From Stenotrophomonas sp. BIO128-Bstrain (GTDB taxonomy: Bacteria; Pseudomonadota; Gammaproteobacteria; Xanthomonadales; Xanthomonadaceae): a DNA stretch of 64,000 bases. Shown piece by piece: positions 41,819 through 55,126 of this stretch. Each line of letters starts with the position of its first letter. The stretch's first letter is position 1. Location of the stretch: the NCBI RefSeq assembly GCF_030128875.1, contig NZ_CP124620.1, positions 3,952,501-4,016,500 on the forward strand, read 5' to 3'. Below the pieces are notes generated by a model. That model saw nothing but the letters and a program-made list of their open reading frames with translations. It was not told where the DNA came from and did no database searches. Position numbers and translations under genes: made by a program.

Positions 41819-42741
41819 TGAGCACCAAGCCTGCCCTCGGCAAGAAACGCGGCCTCGGCCGTGGCCTCGACGCGCTGTTGGGGCCCAAGGGGGCGGTGAC
41901 ACAGGTGCAGGCAGCGGCCGTGGTCGAACCGCAGCCGGGTGAACTCCTGCGCAAGCTGCCGGTGGGCCATTTGCAGCCGGGCAAATACCAGCCGCGCCGC
42001 GACATGGACGAAACCAAGCTCGCCGAGCTGGCCGAGTCGATCAAGGCCCAGGGCGTGATCCAGCCGATCCTGGTCCGCCAGCTCGGCCCGGACAGCTTCG
42101 AGATCGTGGCCGGCGAACGCCGCTGGCGCGCGTCGCAGCTGGCCGGCCTGGACGAAGTGCCGGTGGTGGTGCGCGAGCTGGAAGACCGCACCGTCATCGC
42201 GATGGCGCTGATCGAGAACATCCAGCGCGAAGACCTCAACCCGCTCGAGGAAGCCGAAGCCCTGCAGCGGCTGATCAGCGAGTTCGCCCTGACCCATGCC
42301 GAGGCCGCCCAGGCCGTGGGCCGCTCGCGTGCGGCGGTGTCCAACCTGCTGCGCCTGCTGGAGCTGCCGATCGCGATCCGCCTGCTGCTGGAAACCCGCC
42401 GGCTGGAAATGGGCCATGCCCGCGCCCTGCTGACCCTGGCGCCGGAACTGGCCAGCAAGCTCGCCCAGGAAGCGGCCGACCAGGGCTGGTCGGTACGCGA
42501 AGTGGAGCACCGCGCGCAGCAGTTCGCCGCCGGCAAGGTGCCCGGCGCGTTGCGCAAGAAGCCCTCCGCCGCTGCACCGCAGGCCGACATCGCCTCGCTG
42601 GAAACCGAACTGTCCGAGTCGCTGGGCGCCCGCGTGGCGATCAACCACGGCCGCGGCGGCAAGGGCAAGCTGATCATCCATTACACCGACCTGGACACGC
42701 TGGATGGCGTGCTCGACCGACTTCGCGCACAGAAGGGCTGA
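41818..42741 (+). CDS. parB: Chromosome-partitioning protein ParB
   Basis: ParB is the centromere-binding CTPase partner of ParA, 307 residues. It has an N-terminal basic segment with KKRGLGRGLDALLG, the CTP-binding motif GERRWRAS (near 100), the ENIQREDLNPLEEA block, a helix-turn-helix (LTHAEAAQAVGRSRAAVSNL) and a C-terminal dimer domain. I did not see a parS site nearby, so binding sites are presumably elsewhere. Confidence 0.97.
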   Translation: MSTKPALGKKRGLGRGLDALLGPKGAVTQVQAAAVVEPQPGELLRKLPVGHLQPGKYQPRRDMDETKLAELAESIKAQGVIQPILVRQLGPDSFEIVAGERRWRASQLAGLDEVPVVVRELEDRTVIAMALIENIQREDLNPLEEAEALQRLISEFALTHAEAAQAVGRSRAAVSNLLRLLELPIAIRLLLETRRLEMGHARALLTLAPELASKLAQEAADQGWSVREVEHRAQQFAAGKVPGALRKKPSAAAPQADIASLETELSESLGARVAINHGRGGKGKLIIHYTDLDTLDGVLDRLRAQKG

Positions 42742-42776
42742 GTCCCCCGCAGGCGTCAGAGGATTTCCCCCCAGCA

Positions 42777-43085
42777 ATGAACCCCACCAAGGTCGACCGC
42801 AACCATCTGTTGCGTCTGACCGACCTGCCGAATGTCGGGCCGGCCTGTGAGAAAGATCTCCGTCTGATCGGCATCCGCGTGCCAGCGCATCTGCGCGGTC
42901 GCGATGCCTATGACATGTACGCGCAGCTGTGCCTGCGCACGGGGGTGATGCACGACCCCTGCGTGATCGATGTATTCCTGTCGGTGCTGCGTTTCATGCA
43001 GGGCGAAGCGCCGCGGCCGTGGTGGGATTTCAGCAAGGAACGCAAGGCCACCCTGGCCAAGGAAGCGCCGCTCAGCCTCTGGTGA
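42777..43085 (+). CDS. Small helix-hairpin-helix (Cdd1-like) protein
   Basis: This 102-residue protein has a helix-hairpin-helix-like N-terminus (LLRLTDLPNVGPACEKDLRLIGI) resembling the so-called pathogenicity locus (Cdd1) family, followed by CLRTGVMHDPCVIDVFLSVLRF. The family is of unknown function; HhH motifs usually bind DNA without sequence specificity. An AGAGGA lies before the ATG. It follows parB after 35 bp and may be co-transcribed. Confidence 0.8.
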   Translation: MNPTKVDRNHLLRLTDLPNVGPACEKDLRLIGIRVPAHLRGRDAYDMYAQLCLRTGVMHDPCVIDVFLSVLRFMQGEAPRPWWDFSKERKATLAKEAPLSLW

Positions 43086-43168
43086 AGCGGACCACCGGGA
43101 CGTGTGCAACGCCACGCGGGCGTCCCGGGAAAGCACTGTATTGATACGTGGCAAGTAGGACGGACCCC

Positions 43169-44134
43169 ATGACCATTCTCGTGACCGGCGCTGCCGGCTT
43201 CATCGGCGCCAACACCTGCAAGGCCCTGCTCGCGCGCGGTGAGCGCGTCGTCGGCCTGGACAACTACAACGACTACTACGATCCGCAGATCAAGCGCGAT
43301 CGCGTGGCTGCGCTGTGCCCGCAGGCCGATATCCGCGTGCTCGACCTGACCGACCGCGACGGCCTGGCCGCGCTGTTCGACGAGGTGCAGCCGACCCGGG
43401 TCATCCACCTGGCCGCCCAGGCCGGCGTGCGGTACTCGCTGGAAAACCCGCATGCCTACGTCGACAGCAACCTGACCGGCTTCGTCAACATGCTGGAGCT
43501 GTGCCGCCACCGCGGCGTGGCCCATCTGGTGTATGCCTCGAGCAGCTCGGTGTACGGCGATTCGGCCACCCCGCCGTTCTCCGAAGACCAGCGCATCGAC
43601 AAGCCGCGCTCGCTGTACGCCGCGACCAAGGCCGCCAACGAGCTGATGGCCTACACCTACGCCCAGCTGTTCGGCCTGCATGCCACCGGCCTGCGCTTCT
43701 TCACCGTGTACGGCCCGTGGGGCCGCCCGGACATGGCGCCGCTGCTGTTCTCGCGCGCGGTCCTGGCCGGCCGCCCGATCGACGTGTTCAACGACGGAAA
43801 AATGCAGCGCGACTTCACACATGTCTCCGACATCGTGGATGGCATCCTCGGCGCGCTGGCGCATCCGTCCAGCGACACGGTGCCGCACCGGGTGTTCAAC
43901 CTCGGCAACCACACGCCGATCGAACTGGAGCATTTCATCGGGGTCATCGAGTCCGCCGCCGGACGCCCGGCGCAGAAGGTCTACAAGCCGATGCAGCCCG
44001 GCGACATGGTCCGCACGATGGCCGATACCACGCGGGCGCATGACGCTTTCGGCTACGAGCCGGTGATGCCGATCGAGCGCGGTCTGCCGCCGGTGGTGGC
44101 CTGGTGCCGGGATTATTTCGGGGATCACGCCTGA
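43169..44134 (+). CDS. NAD-dependent epimerase, UDP-glucuronate 4-epimerase-like
   Basis: This 321-residue short-chain dehydrogenase/reductase has the Rossmann motif TGAAGFIGAN, GLDNYNDYYDPQIKRDR (typical of UDP-glucuronate 4-epimerases such as LpsL), the Ser of YASSSSVYG and the catalytic YAATK. RFFTVYGPWGRPDMAP is also typical. The likely reaction is UDP-glucuronate to UDP-galacturonate. It heads a set with a GT2 glycosyltransferase and an LpxB-N-domain protein, suggesting a role in making a lipid-linked galacturonate donor. Confidence 0.88.
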   Translation: MTILVTGAAGFIGANTCKALLARGERVVGLDNYNDYYDPQIKRDRVAALCPQADIRVLDLTDRDGLAALFDEVQPTRVIHLAAQAGVRYSLENPHAYVDSNLTGFVNMLELCRHRGVAHLVYASSSSVYGDSATPPFSEDQRIDKPRSLYAATKAANELMAYTYAQLFGLHATGLRFFTVYGPWGRPDMAPLLFSRAVLAGRPIDVFNDGKMQRDFTHVSDIVDGILGALAHPSSDTVPHRVFNLGNHTPIELEHFIGVIESAAGRPAQKVYKPMQPGDMVRTMADTTRAHDAFGYEPVMPIERGLPPVVAWCRDYFGDHA

Positions 44135-44221
44135 CACACACGCCTCGATTCATCTTCGGATAACCTCGGGTGCGGAAAATGCGCGCTCTTTTTCGATCCT
44201 GGCCATTCGCAGAGCCCGACC

Positions 44222-44944
44222 ATGAGCCAACCCCAGTTGTCGGTCGTCGTCCCGGTCTTCAATGAACGCGACAACGTCACGCCCCTGATCAACGAGATCA
44301 CCACCGCGCTGCGCGGGCAGGTCGATTTCGAAATCGTCTACATCGACGACCACTCGCGCGACGACACCCTGGCGGTCCTGCAGGCCCTGAAGGCCACCAC
44401 GCCCGAGCTGCGGGTACTGCACCACGTTACCCAGAGCGGGCAGAGCACCGCGGTGCGCAACGGCGTCAAGCACGCCCGCGCGCCGTGGATCGCCACCCTG
44501 GACGGTGACGGCCAGAACGATCCGGCCGACATCCCCAAGCTGCTCGCCGCGCGCGCGGCGGCCGCCACCGAGGTCAAGCTGTTCGCCGGGTGGCGTGTGA
44601 ACCGCCAGGATTCGGGCAGCAAGCGCTGGGCCAGCAAGTGGGCCAATGCGATCCGCGCGCGCATGCTGCACGACGATACCCCCGATACCGGCTGCGGCAT
44701 CAAGCTGTTCGAGCGTGCGGCGTTCCTGGAGCTGCCGTACTTCGACCACATGCACCGCTACCTGCCTGCGCTGATGCAGCGGGCCGGCTGGAAGACCACC
44801 AGCGTGCCGGTCAACCATCGGCACCGCACCGCGGGTGTGTCCAAGTACAACAACCTGGGCCGCGCGCTGGTCGGCATCCGCGACCTGCGCGGCGTAGCCT
44901 GGCTGATCACGCGCAGCAAGCGCACCGCCGTGGAAGAGCGCTGA
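44222..44944 (+). CDS. Family 2 glycosyltransferase (polyprenyl-phosphate glycosyltransferase type)
   Basis: This 240-residue GT2 enzyme has LSVVVPVFNERDNV at the start, the nucleotide-binding IVYIDDHSRDDT and the metal-binding TLDGDGQNDPADI motifs. It resembles dolichol-phosphate mannose synthase and bacterial RgtE/ArnC enzymes but lacks C-terminal membrane helices. It ends 1 nt into the next gene, which encodes a small membrane protein that may anchor it. The likely product is a polyprenyl-phosphate sugar; with the upstream epimerase, galacturonate is the best guess. Confidence 0.88.
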   Translation: MSQPQLSVVVPVFNERDNVTPLINEITTALRGQVDFEIVYIDDHSRDDTLAVLQALKATTPELRVLHHVTQSGQSTAVRNGVKHARAPWIATLDGDGQNDPADIPKLLAARAAAATEVKLFAGWRVNRQDSGSKRWASKWANAIRARMLHDDTPDTGCGIKLFERAAFLELPYFDHMHRYLPALMQRAGWKTTSVPVNHRHRTAGVSKYNNLGRALVGIRDLRGVAWLITRSKRTAVEER

Positions 44945-45285
44945 TGGAACTGCACTGGCTCGACCAGCCACTGACGTGGCTTTACTGGACCGGCCTGCAC
45001 GTCACCGGCTGGAAGTTGATCGGCTACACCGGCGCGCTGATGTTCGGTGGCCGCTGGCTGGTCCAGTTCATCGCCTCGCGCCGTGCTGGAAAGCCGGTGA
45101 TCCCGCGCCTGTTCTGGTACATGAGCGTGGTCGGCAGCCTGATGACGCTGAGCTACTTCCTGTTCTCGGCCAAGCAGGACTCGGTGGGCGTGCTGCAGAA
45201 CCTGTTCCCGGCGTTCACCGCGCTGTACAGCCTGAAGCTGGATATCGACCATCGTGGGTGGAAGCGGGACAAGGCGGCGCATTGA
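44944..45285 (+). CDS. Lipid-A-disaccharide synthase N-terminal-domain membrane protein
   Basis: This 113-residue protein of three hydrophobic helices matches the LABD_N domain, named for the N-terminus of some LpxB proteins but found alone beside GT2 enzymes. Motifs: YTGALMFGGRWLVQFIASRR and VIPRLFWYMSVVGSLMTLSYF. It overlaps the GT2 gene by 1 nt (TGATG), so the two are probably made together and may form a membrane complex. Confidence 0.87.
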   Translation: MELHWLDQPLTWLYWTGLHVTGWKLIGYTGALMFGGRWLVQFIASRRAGKPVIPRLFWYMSVVGSLMTLSYFLFSAKQDSVGVLQNLFPAFTALYSLKLDIDHRGWKRDKAAH

Positions 45286-45294
45286 GGGCGTGCC

Positions 45295-45318
45295 GACCGA
45301 CCAACGGTCGGTGGCTAC
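45295..45318. repeat. SMAG-type palindromic repeat
   Basis: A palindrome with core ACCGACCAACGGTCGGT ending CTAC, immediately after the LABD_N-domain gene. Confidence 0.75.
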
Positions 45319-45451
45319 CGGACGGGGTGAACGTCGGATGGGGGCCGGGGTCGTAACGGGGGCCCGCGACGCGGGCAGGACCTTTGATCCATGCGCGGCC
45401 CCTTCGCCCGGTGCCATGATCGGGGTTTGCCGTCCCCCGGGAACCCTGATC

Positions 45452-47239
45452 GTGAAATCACCGCTCGTTGCTGCGCTGCTGCTCGCCCTGGCCCTTCCTG
45501 CCGGCGCCGCCCTGGCCGCGCCTCCAGCTGCCCCGGCCGCCGCCCCGGCCAGCCTGGCCACTGAAAGCCCCGCCGATGCGCAGTTCCGCGCCATCTACGA
45601 GAAGGAATGGGCCTGGCGCGAAGCCGGTGGCGGTGAGGCCAGCGAAGACGGCGACGGCCCGGCCAACGCCACCCGCATGCCCGATGTCGGCGCGGCCGCG
45701 CAGCAGGGCCGGCTGAAGGTCTGGGACGACGTGCTGGCCCAGCTGGACAAGGTCGACACCCAGGCGCTCTCGGCCGAGAACCGCATCAACTACGCGATCT
45801 ACCGCGACCAAGTGTTCAACCTGGCCGCCGATGTGCGCCTGCGCGCCTACGAAATGCCGTTCAACGCGGACTCCTCGTTCTGGTCCAACCTGTCCTTCAT
45901 GGCCCGGCGCGAGATGAAGACCGCGCAGGACTACCGCAACTACATCGCGCGCCTGAACGATGTGCCGCGCTACTTCGACCAGCAGACCGACAACATGCGT
46001 GCCGGCCTCAAGCGTGGCTTCAGCGTGCCGCGCGCGGTGCTCGATGGCCGCGAGGTGTCCATCGCCACGGTCTCCGAACTGAAGGATCCGACCCAGTCGC
46101 CGCTGTACGCGCCGTTCAAGAAGCTGCCGGCCAGCATCCCGGCCGCCGAGCAGGCACAGCTGCAGGAGCAAGCCCGCCAGGCCATCGGCGGCAGCGTGGT
46201 GCCGGCCTTCGCCAAGCTGCGCACCTTCTTCGTCAGCGAGTACGTGCCGCAGGCGCGCACCACCCTGGCCGCCGAAGCGATGCCCGGCGGCAAGGCGTAC
46301 TACAAGCAGCAGATCCACGAATACACCACGTTGGACCTGACCCCGCAGCAGATCCACGAGATCGGCCTGAAGGAAGTGGCGCGCATCCAGGCCGAGATGG
46401 ACGGCATCATCAAGCAGGTCGAGTTCAAGGGCAGCTTCGCCGAGTTCCTGACCTTCCTGCGCACCGATCCGCAGTTCTATGCCAAGACCCCGGACGAGCT
46501 GCTGCACCGCGCGGCGTGGATCTCCAAGCGCGTGGATGGCGTGATCGGCAAGTACATGACCCTGCCGCGCGCGCGCTTCACCATCGTGCCGGTACCGCCG
46601 GATATCGCCCCGTTCTGGACCGCCGGCCGCGGTGGCATGGGCACCTACTGGCTCAACACCTACAACCTGCCGGCGCGGCCGCTGTACAACCTGCCGGCGC
46701 TGACCCTGCACGAGTCCGATCCGGGCCACGCCCTGCAGGGCGCGCTGGCGGCCGAGCAGGGCGAGCAGCCCGCGTTCCGCCGCAACAACTACATCTCCGC
46801 CTACGGCGAAGGGTGGGGCCTGTACTGCGAGAAGCTCGGCGTGGAGATGGGCATCTACGAAACCCCGTACGAGGATTTCGGCCGCCTCACCTACGAGATG
46901 TGGCGTGCCGCGCGCCTGGTGATCGATACCGGCGTGCACCACAAGGGCTGGACCCGCGAGCAGGCGCTGTCCTACCTGCGCGACCACACCGCGCTGAGCG
47001 AGCATGAAGTGACCACCGAAGTGGACCGCTACATCTCCTGGCCGGGCCAGGCGCTGAGCTACAAGCTCGGTGAGATCGCGATCGTGCGCCTGCGTGCGCA
47101 GGCCGAGAAGGAGCTGGGTGACCGCTTCGACGTCAAGGCCTTCCACGACGCCGTGCTGAGCCAGGGCTCGGTGCCGCTGCCGGTGCTGGAGGCGCAGATC
47201 CAGGCCTTCATCGCCCAGCGCAAGGCCGCCGCCAGCTGA
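45452..47239 (+). CDS. Exported DUF885-family protein (predicted metallopeptidase-like)
   Basis: This 595-residue protein has an N-terminal signal peptide (VKSPLVAALLLALALPAG) if the GTG at 45452 is used. It has the DUF885 fold and the conserved TLHESDPGHALQGAL motif, an HExxxGH-type site resembling zinc peptidases of the M3/M32 kind, plus a downstream EGWGLYCE motif. The activity of DUF885 proteins is not settled, but a periplasmic carboxypeptidase-like role is often suggested. An ATG at 45416 gives a less convincing N-terminus. A GC-rich stem follows at 47248-47271. Confidence 0.88.
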   Translation: MKSPLVAALLLALALPAGAALAAPPAAPAAAPASLATESPADAQFRAIYEKEWAWREAGGGEASEDGDGPANATRMPDVGAAAQQGRLKVWDDVLAQLDKVDTQALSAENRINYAIYRDQVFNLAADVRLRAYEMPFNADSSFWSNLSFMARREMKTAQDYRNYIARLNDVPRYFDQQTDNMRAGLKRGFSVPRAVLDGREVSIATVSELKDPTQSPLYAPFKKLPASIPAAEQAQLQEQARQAIGGSVVPAFAKLRTFFVSEYVPQARTTLAAEAMPGGKAYYKQQIHEYTTLDLTPQQIHEIGLKEVARIQAEMDGIIKQVEFKGSFAEFLTFLRTDPQFYAKTPDELLHRAAWISKRVDGVIGKYMTLPRARFTIVPVPPDIAPFWTAGRGGMGTYWLNTYNLPARPLYNLPALTLHESDPGHALQGALAAEQGEQPAFRRNNYISAYGEGWGLYCEKLGVEMGIYETPYEDFGRLTYEMWRAARLVIDTGVHHKGWTREQALSYLRDHTALSEHEVTTEVDRYISWPGQALSYKLGEIAIVRLRAQAEKELGDRFDVKAFHDAVLSQGSVPLPVLEAQIQAFIAQRKAAAS

Positions 47240-47247
47240 GGTGCGCG

Positions 47248-47271
47248 GGGGCCGGCCGTCGCGCCGGCCCC
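47248..47271. other. GC-rich stem-loop after the DUF885 gene
   Basis: Arms 47248-47256 and 47263-47271 form a 9-bp GC stem with a 6-nt loop 9 nt after the stop codon. There is no T-tract, so a terminator role is uncertain. Confidence 0.45.
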
Positions 47272-47338
47272 GCCAACGTGAACCAAGCTGCCGGCCTGCG
47301 ATTGTGTAACGGCTTCACGCCCGGCTACCCTGCGGGCC

Positions 47339-47716
47339 ATGTTCCGTCGTGCCCGCCCGCGTCCGTCCCTGCTGCTCCGCCTGCTGATGCTGGTGGTGGT
47401 CGGTGTGGGCGTGTTCGGCAGTTCGCTGGCCTCGGCCCTGGCCGATATCCACCTGAGCGTGCATGCCGACAGCAGCGAGCTGCATGGCAGCGATGACACC
47501 GCCGGCACCGCCTCCAGCGACGACGACGGCAACGAAGACTGGCTGCATGCCCTGGTGCATTGCGGCCACTGCCATGGCCACGGCGGCGTGCTGCCGATGG
47601 CCGCGATGGCCTGGAGCCTGCCCGCCGCCCCCAGCCACGGCGTCCCTGCCGGGTTGGTCGCGCAACTGCGCACCCAGCCGCCCGAGAACCTGCTGCGTCC
47701 TCCGATAGCGATCTGA
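47339..47716 (+). CDS. Small exported His/Cys-rich protein at the head of the czc operon
   Basis: This 125-residue protein has a hydrophobic N-terminal helix (LLLRLLMLVVVGVGVFGSSLA, a signal peptide or anchor ending SALA-D), an acidic stretch (SDDTAGTASSDDDGNED) and a putative metal-binding cluster HCGHCHGHGG (residues ~74-83). I do not recognise the family; a small exported metal-binding regulator such as CzcI in Cupriavidus has a similar position but I cannot claim homology. TACCCT lies 7 nt before the ATG and no Shine-Dalgarno is seen. The czcC-type gene follows after 54 bp, which supports a role in metal resistance. Confidence 0.7.
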   Translation: MFRRARPRPSLLLRLLMLVVVGVGVFGSSLASALADIHLSVHADSSELHGSDDTAGTASSDDDGNEDWLHALVHCGHCHGHGGVLPMAAMAWSLPAAPSHGVPAGLVAQLRTQPPENLLRPPIAI

Positions 47717-47770
47717 TGCCCTGCGGCCGCGTGCCGCCGTTTGCCATCTGATTGTTTTCTGGAGACTCCC

Positions 47771-49047
47771 ATGTGGATGCGTCTGGCAGCGTTGGCTGCC
47801 ATTGCGTTCGTGCCGTGCGTGTACGCACAGGGCACGACACCTGCTGCACCGTTGACCCTCGACGACGCCATCGCGCGCGTCGCCCAGTACCACCCCGACC
47901 TGCGCCTGGCGCAGGCCCAGCGCCCGGTGTGGGAAGCCCGCCGTGACGCGGCCGGCCTGTCGCCGCCGTTGACCGTGGGCGTGGAACTGGAGAACGCGCT
48001 CGGCACCGGCGAGGCCCGCGGCGTCGATGCCGCCGAGGTCACCGTCACCCTGGCCGGCGTGCTGGAGCGGGGCGGCAAGCTGGATGCCCGCCGCGCCGTA
48101 GCCCAGGCCAACCTCGACAGCCTCGCCCCGCAACGCGAAACCGCGCGGCTGGACCTGATGGCCGAGGTCGCCCGCCGCTACCTGGCGGTGACCGACGCGC
48201 GCCAGCAGCTGCGCATCGCCGAGACCGATATCGAACAGCGCAGGCGCGCGGTGGCCGCCGCGCGGCTGCGCCTGCAGGCCGGTGCTTCGCCGGAGTCAGT
48301 GCTGATGACGGCCCAGGCGATGCTGGCCCAGGCTGAGCTGGACCGCGATCGCGCCATGCAGATGGATCAGTCCGCGCGTGCGGCACTGTCGGCGTTGTGG
48401 CGCCAGCGTGATCCTGGCTTCGACGTGGTGAGTGGCGACCCGATGCAGCTGCCCGCGCTGCAGGACTTTGCCGTGCTCGCCGACGAACTCCAGCGCACGC
48501 CGGAACTGGCGGTGCTGGCTGGCGAGCGCCGCATCCGCGAAGCGCAGGTGCAGCTGGCCCGAACCGAAGCACGGCCCGACGTCAGCTGGCAGGTGGGCGT
48601 GCGCAACAGCCGCGATACCCGCGATACCTCGCTGGTGGCTGGTTTCAGCCTGCCGCTGGGCAGCGTGCGCCGCGCCGAGCCGGAGATCCGCGCGGCCGAG
48701 GCCGAGCTGGCGCTCAACAGCGTGGAGCGCGAGGCGCGCGCGCTGCAGCTGTACGCCACGCTCGCTGAAGCGCATGGCCGCTACCTGACCTCGCGATTGG
48801 AAGTCACGCGCATGGCGCGCGACGTCCTGCCCCAGCTCAAGCGCGCCGAGAATGCCGCCGAGAAGGCCTGGCGTGCCGGCGCGATCAGCTACATGGAATG
48901 GGCCCAGCTGCAGGCGATGCGGATCGAAGCACGCCAGCGCCAGCTGGAAGCGGCCATCGCCGCACAGACCGCCCTCATTGAAATCCAGCGGCTGACCGGC
49001 CAGAGCATGGTCGCCGCCACCGACACCGTGTCCGCGGAGGACCGCCG

Positions 49048-49051
<4 letters not shown>
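47771..49051 (+). CDS. czcC: CzcC-type outer-membrane efflux protein
   Basis: This TolC-like outer-membrane channel of a heavy-metal RND pump has 426 residues. It has a signal peptide (cleavage after CVYA, about residue 19), then two repeats of long coiled-coil helices (about 120-215 and 300-415), the OEP domain. TCTGGAGA precedes the ATG. It overlaps czcB by 4 nt. Confidence 0.92.
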
Positions 49052-53234
<4,183 letters not shown>

Positions 53235-53271
53235 GGCGGCACGGGTGATCGGGTAACTCTTCATCGATGGG

Positions 53272-53296
53272 GTAGCACCCGACCGTTGATCGGGTG
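53272..53296. repeat. SMAG-type palindromic repeat
   Basis: A palindrome beginning GTAG with arms CACCCGA/TCGGGTG, in the gap between the convergent czcA and GT1 genes. A related partial copy lies at about 53242-53255. Confidence 0.7.
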
Positions 53297-53341
53297 ATTC
53301 TTCAGGCGGCACAGAAAAATCCGTGTGCGCCGTGGCCGCTG

Positions 53342-54556
53342 CTATCGAGGTGACAACCACGCCTCGATGGCAGCGACGCCAGTGCTGACGCCGTTCTCGG
53401 CAGTCATCGCGTGACCCAGCGCGGCGGCGCGGGCACGGGTATCGGCACGTTCGGCGAACGCGATGGCCCGCCTCAGTGTCCCGGCGTCCAACCGCTTCGG
53501 CGACAGCGCCGCCGGTGCCACGCCCAACTGCTGCAACCGGTCCGCCCAGAAGAACTGATCCGCGGCGAACGGCATCACCAGCGACGGCACCCCGGCCCGG
53601 CAGGCCGAGTGCGTGGTGCCGCTGCCACCGTGGTGGATGACGAGCGAGCAGCGCGGGAACAGGGCTTCGTGCGGGGTCGGCCCGAGCACGAACACGTTTG
53701 GCGGAAGCGGGGCGCTGGGCAGCCCGGCCCAGCCCGGGAACAGCAGTACCCGCCGCGGCGCCAGGGCCGCCAGCAGCGCGGGCAGCACCTGGTCGCGATC
53801 GAAGCCGGTCATGCTGCCGAACCCGAGGTAGACCGGCGGGGGGCCGGCGTCCAGGAAGGCCTGCAGGGCCGGCGGCGGCTGCCAGCCGTGCTCCGGTGCT
53901 CGCCACTGGCCGCAGATCCTGTGGTTGGCGGGCCAGTCCGGCGGCGGGGGCAGCAGGCTGGGCGAGATGCCGTACAGCATCGGCAGATCCCGCCAGGGCG
54001 AGGCGCGCCCCGGCATGCCCAATGCCCGTCGCGCGGCGTTGATCGGACCGCGGAAGGTGCGCCATACCGCCTGGTTGACCAAGGTGTAGCTGAGGCGATT
54101 GAGCGCGCCGGGCAGGCGCAGCCGTGGCAGGAACGGAGAGGGGAAGCCGGCGGTCGGGGTCAGCGGAATCATCCCGGTGCCGATCACCGGCAGCCCATGG
54201 TGTTCGGCCACGGCCAGGCCCACGAACGCGGCCAGCCCGCCGGTCAGCACCGCATCGCACCCGGCGGCCGCCGCGTCGGCCTGGCGCATCCAGCCGGGCA
54301 CGTGCCGTTGCGCCATCCGCGCCAGACCCCGCGAGGCCGCAAGGCGGGCGTTGCCGCGCGACACCAGCGCCACCACCTCGTCATGGATGTCGCCCTCCAG
54401 CGCGGCATGCGGGACGCCCAGCTGGCGCGCGGTATCCAGCGTGCCGCGCTCGGCCAGCAGAAGCACCTCATGGCCGGCGCCGATCAGCCCATGACAGAGC
54501 ATCACCAGCGGGCGGGTGTCGCCTTCGGTGCCGTAGGTCAGGGCGAGCAGCTTCAT
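53342..54556 (-). CDS. Family 1 glycosyltransferase (UGT-like)
   Basis: This 404-residue GT1 enzyme resembles the macrolide/sterol UDP-glycosyltransferase (MGT/YojK) group. It has LALTYGTEGDTRPLV at the start and a C-terminal sugar-nucleotide region with FGSMTGFD, VIHHGGSGTTHSACRAGVP and PFAADQFFWADRL. Acceptor and sugar are unknown; lipids, natural products or toxins are possible. The start at 54556 is set by the family N-terminus. It stands alone, divergent from rpmB. Confidence 0.9.
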   Translation of the reverse strand: MKLLALTYGTEGDTRPLVMLCHGLIGAGHEVLLLAERGTLDTARQLGVPHAALEGDIHDEVVALVSRGNARLAASRGLARMAQRHVPGWMRQADAAAAGCDAVLTGGLAAFVGLAVAEHHGLPVIGTGMIPLTPTAGFPSPFLPRLRLPGALNRLSYTLVNQAVWRTFRGPINAARRALGMPGRASPWRDLPMLYGISPSLLPPPPDWPANHRICGQWRAPEHGWQPPPALQAFLDAGPPPVYLGFGSMTGFDRDQVLPALLAALAPRRVLLFPGWAGLPSAPLPPNVFVLGPTPHEALFPRCSLVIHHGGSGTTHSACRAGVPSLVMPFAADQFFWADRLQQLGVAPAALSPKRLDAGTLRRAIAFAERADTRARAAALGHAMTAENGVSTGVAAIEAWLSPR

Positions 54557-54876
54557 GAAAGGCTGAAGGCGAAGGGCAGTAAAGGGGCTGGGGTCGTCAT
54601 CGTCACATCCGCGTTGCAGGCCCGGGCAGCCTAGCGGAGCGGCTGTCACGGGGCCGGGATGGCGCGCTTGGGCCAGGCCGGCTTGCCGCAGGCCCCCGGA
54701 GCGGGCATAATGCGCGGCTCGCTGTGTCCAAAAACCTTTGGATCGGTGGCCGGGAACACGTCATCCGGCCCGCCCTCGACAGCGTAACCCTTTGATTCTC
54801 ATGACGTGTGGCGGGAAACCGCCGAGGCCGCCGTCGCCCGGGCTATGGGCTGACAACTACTTTATCGAGGTGCGCA
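54557..54876. promoter_or_regulatory. Intergenic region upstream of rpmB
   Basis: This 320-bp gap between the GT1 start and rpmB holds a well-formed promoter at 54683-54711 and a leader of about 155 nt before the rpmB ATG. I see no conserved ribosomal-protein leader motif that I can name. Confidence 0.55.
54683..54711 (+). promoter_or_regulatory. Sigma-70-type promoter of rpmB-rpmG
   Basis: TTGCCG (54683-54688), a 17-bp spacer and CATAAT (54706-54711) give a good match to the housekeeping promoter consensus. Confidence 0.65.
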
Positions 54877-55113
54877 ATGTCCCGCGTATGCCAAGTTTCC
54901 GGCAAGCGAGTGCAGACGGGTAACAACGTCTCGCACGCCAACAACAAGACCCGTCGTCGTTTCCTGCCCAACCTGCACGAGCGCCGCTTCTGGGTTGCCA
55001 GCGAGAACCGCTGGGTCAAGCTTCGTGTTTCCGCGCATGCCCTGCGCACCATCGACAAGAACGGCATCGACTCCGTTCTGGCTGAGCTGCGTTCGCGCGG
55101 CGAAAAGGTCTGA
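54877..55113 (+). CDS. rpmB: 50S ribosomal protein L28
   Basis: L28 of the large ribosomal subunit, 78 residues, starting [20 protein letters not shown], with the typical [14 protein letters not shown] and [15 protein letters not shown] blocks. It is followed after 13 bp by rpmG, the common order in bacteria. Confidence 0.99.
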   Translation: MSRVCQVSGKRVQTGNNVSHANNKTRRRFLPNLHERRFWVASENRWVKLRVSAHALRTIDKNGIDSVLAELRSRGEKV

Positions 55114-55126
55114 GGAGTAAACGATC

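Noticed and set aside
40097..42776. A parS centromere site near parAB
   Set aside because: I looked for TGTTTCACGTGAAACA-like sequence and saw none. A CACGTGAAAC match at about 103-112 is part of 23S rRNA.
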